From Trematomus loennbergii (taxonomy: Eukaryota > Chordata > Actinopteri > Perciformes > Nototheniidae), in contig JAAOOA010000026.1 of the NCBI GenBank assembly GCA_012861695.1, positions 23,024,080-23,088,079 of the forward strand: DNA of 64,000 nucleotides, written 5' to 3'. The translations under genes and the position numbers were made by a program. The notes beneath the pieces were generated by a model. It had not been told where the DNA came from, ran no database searches, and saw only the letters and a program-made list of their open reading frames with translations. Positions within the stretch are counted from its first letter, which is position 1; every line of letters starts with the position of its first letter. Below, piece after piece: positions 62,901 to 64,000 of the stretch.

Positions 62901-63415
62901 GTCAGCATCACAGACACTGGAAATAAATGGTCAAATGTGGCATACAGAACACATGGTCAACAGTGACATACAGAACACATGGTCAACAGTGACATACAGA
63001 ACACATGGTCAACAGTGACATACAGAACACATGGTCAACAGTGACGTTACTTTTCCAGCTGCACGAATATGTTCTATTCAATTTAGCCGTGTCTGTTCCT
63101 TTGACAGGTTGTTTGAATTATACAACGATGACAATGGCATGTGAGTCGAATGAATTCCAGTCATGAAAGCCTTTGTTTATAATATGCACGATAGTTAGTC
63201 AGCATATTGTCTCTCCTGTAGGTCCTTTCAAAGACTGTCTGGAAGCTGTGGAGGGCGGATACACCAACAGCGGCATGTTCCTCCTGAAACCAGACAAGAC
63301 CAATCGACTGATGCAGGTTTGGTGTGACCAGACACGTGACCCTGGTGGCTGGACCGTCATTCAGAGGCGTACGGATGGCTCTGTGAACTTCTTTAGAAAC
63401 TGGGAGACGTACAAG
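59090..63415 (+). CDS. angptl2: Angiopoietin-related protein 2 (5' part, two coding exons)
   Basis: Secreted glycoprotein of the angiopoietin-like family with an N-terminal coiled coil and a C-terminal fibrinogen-like domain; in vertebrates it acts in vessel and tissue remodelling and inflammation. Coding exons here are 59090-59989 and 63222-63415; the rest of the fibrinogen domain is beyond the right edge. A signal peptide (MILPAGVLLGLLLLSGPQS), REFIFAPNG, AICVNSKEPEELLENRV, the coiled-coil block VKLLRKESRNMNSRVTQLYM and LLHEIIRKRDNALE match human ANGPTL2 closely. The gene lies inside a ralgps1 intron on the other strand, as in mammals. The first exon carries four single-base losses. Teleosts have two copies (a and b); I cannot say which this is. 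Confidence 0.95.
59990..60190. repeat. LINE-tail-like piece in angptl2 intron
   Basis: TGTATAGCACTTTTCATATA and GCTCAAAGTGCTTTAACAAC resemble the 3' region of fish L2/RTE elements; a similar piece is at 50,850. Low information. Confidence 0.35.
60191..60690. mobile_element. TTAA-type MITE (TTAAAGGGGACCTATTATGC), copy 2
   Basis: Nearly identical over its whole length to 41,922-42,417, including CCCCGGTGTTCCAGGGAAC and TGACGTCAGGACGGTGGC, with TTAA at both borders. A few small indels and substitutions separate the copies. Confidence 0.85.
60785..61035 (-). repeat. Retroelement 3'-end fragment (family B), copy 4
   Basis: On the - strand it reads GTTGGAGGAGCCTGGGACTT, TGTAGCTGTGCATATGACAA and TAAAGGCCTTTGAAC, the best-preserved member of the family, with AATAAAGG close to the end. 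Confidence 0.65.
61178..61248. repeat. (GTGAGT)n microsatellite with conserved flank
   Basis: TGTGTGGTAGCCTTTC and CAGTATATGAATGTGTGTGA precede (GTGAGT)n. The same flank and array are at 32,603-32,731. Confidence 0.8.
61249..61955. other. angptl2 intron, nothing recognised
   Basis: Two complementary open frames at 61,555-61,759 have no recognisable similarity. Confidence 0.4.
61956..62574. mobile_element. TTAA-type MITE (TTAAAGGTCCCCTATTAT), copy 2, fuller
   Basis: The left end TTAAAGGTCCCCTATTATAC and right end ATAATAGGTGACCTTTAA form the inverted repeat with TTAA borders. Internal blocks match 19,248-20,163. The 37-bp minisatellite is present with about four copies at 62,398-62,546. A solo end of the GCTTTCACACC foldback family (62,184-62,220) sits in the middle. 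Confidence 0.8.
62398..62546. repeat. Minisatellite, 37-bp unit, about 4 copies
   Basis: Same unit as at 19,655-20,128 (GAGGGGACACATGTTGATGT plus AGAAGAGACATGAAGAA), with one shortened copy. Confidence 0.9.
62816..62885. repeat. Second right end of the TTAA-type MITE plus flank copy
   Basis: GTGGATTTTGCATAATAGGTGACC-TTTAA, identical to the end at 62,546-62,574, is present again and is followed by AACACTTTTATAGAGATATTA. That phrase is also the left flank of the complete copy (AACACTTTTATAGAGATTTTA at 61,938). Confidence 0.75.
62941..63044. repeat. Perfect minisatellite, 26-bp unit x 4
   Basis: Four identical copies of CATACAGAACACATGGTCAA CAGTGA in the angptl2 intron. Confidence 0.97.
63222..63415 (+). 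CDS. angptl2: angptl2 second coding exon (start of fibrinogen-like domain)
   Basis: After CCTGTAG it codes [40 protein letters not shown] and [17 protein letters not shown] before GTACTA. Human has GPWRDCLQALEDGHDTSSIY and then the same [30 protein letters not shown]. 194 nt, clean, phase 1 to 0. Confidence 0.96.
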
Positions 63416-64000
63416 GTACTAATAGTTGATCGGATCTTAGATTCATCTTAGGACCTTAGGTTATATACAAGTCTATGTTAGCAGACGTGAGGATGCATGT
63501 GGGCTCAGTGGTTGAGCTAATGTCAGAATGCTAACATGCACACAAAGACAATACTAACATCCAGATGGGAAGTTGGTACATCAGTTTTCCTCATCTTAGT
63601 GTAGCGTGTTCGCATGCTAAATTGCTAATTAGCACAAAACCCCAAAGGAATAGCTTGGGTTGATGGTAATGAAACTAAAGTATTTGGTCTAAACCAATGT
63701 AATTGAAACAATTTAATCAAATATGTTGACCTCATGATAGTGCTTTATGAAAAGTAAGGGGATTACCAAAGTCTTACAATTCAGGGCAACACAAATTCCC
63801 TCAAAAACACAAATGTCAATCCGATGGTGCAATCGTGATGATTCATCCCCTGAGAAAACACGAATATCTGTACAAAGCAATCTTTCATCCATAATCTGGT
63901 TTTCAGATATTTCAAAGCATAAGTGAAACTATGACATCATGGTTGTGCGAATGGAAACATTAGGGGATCACCAAAGTAGGATTCCCCCCCCGTCCAAACA
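63416..64000. other. angptl2 intron with common fish repeat words
   Basis: ATGCTAACATGCACACAAAG, GCATGCTAAATTGCTAATTAG and two GGGGAT-ACCAAAGT units (63,761 and 63,963) are frequent teleost repeat phrases. No further exon is visible before the edge. Confidence 0.4.

Overview
The window looks like nuclear DNA of a ray-finned fish, probably a percomorph. The reasons are three vertebrate genes with short exons and canonical GT-AG introns, UnaL2-type LINE tails with the GGATA stem-loop, many foldback MITEs, and very long (CA)n/(GT)n microsatellites. No prokaryotic, organellar or viral gene, no tRNA or rRNA gene and no CRISPR array was recognised.

Layout. Positions 1-16.4 kb hold no gene I can support; they carry foldback elements, fragments of interspersed repeats, a minisatellite and a perfect 39-bp-arm hairpin. 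A weak candidate promoter for FBXW2 lies near 16.5-16.8 kb. FBXW2 (F-box/WD40 subunit of an SCF ubiquitin ligase) has all seven coding exons on the + strand, 18,818-26,413. From 26.8 to 31.7 kb there are repeats and the 3' side of RALGPS1. RALGPS1 (Ral guanine-nucleotide exchange factor with a PH domain) runs on the - strand from its stop at 31,727 to 42,687; twelve 3' exons are present and the RasGEF start lies beyond the right edge. The two genes are convergent. From 42.7 kb to the right edge is one large RALGPS1 intron. ANGPTL2 (secreted angiopoietin-like protein) lies inside it on the + strand from 59,090, with its first coding exon and the first fibrinogen-domain exon in the window. ANGPTL2-in-RALGPS1 is the arrangement known from mammals.

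The three genes are not a functional pathway. Their intron phases and exon lengths match the vertebrate orthologues, but several exons carry single-base losses, mostly in homopolymers. Because the exon phases still add up once the missing bases are counted, I read these as consensus errors of a noisy long-read assembly rather than gene death.

The noncoding part is unusually instructive. There are several families of TTAA-flanked MITEs, nested insertions with readable target-site duplications, minisatellites that grew inside transposon copies, a 62-base G run, and a 125-bp core that twice occurs between (TG)n and (CA)n tracts in opposite orientation. RALGPS1 has a (GU)n tract of about 200 nt directly at a splice acceptor.
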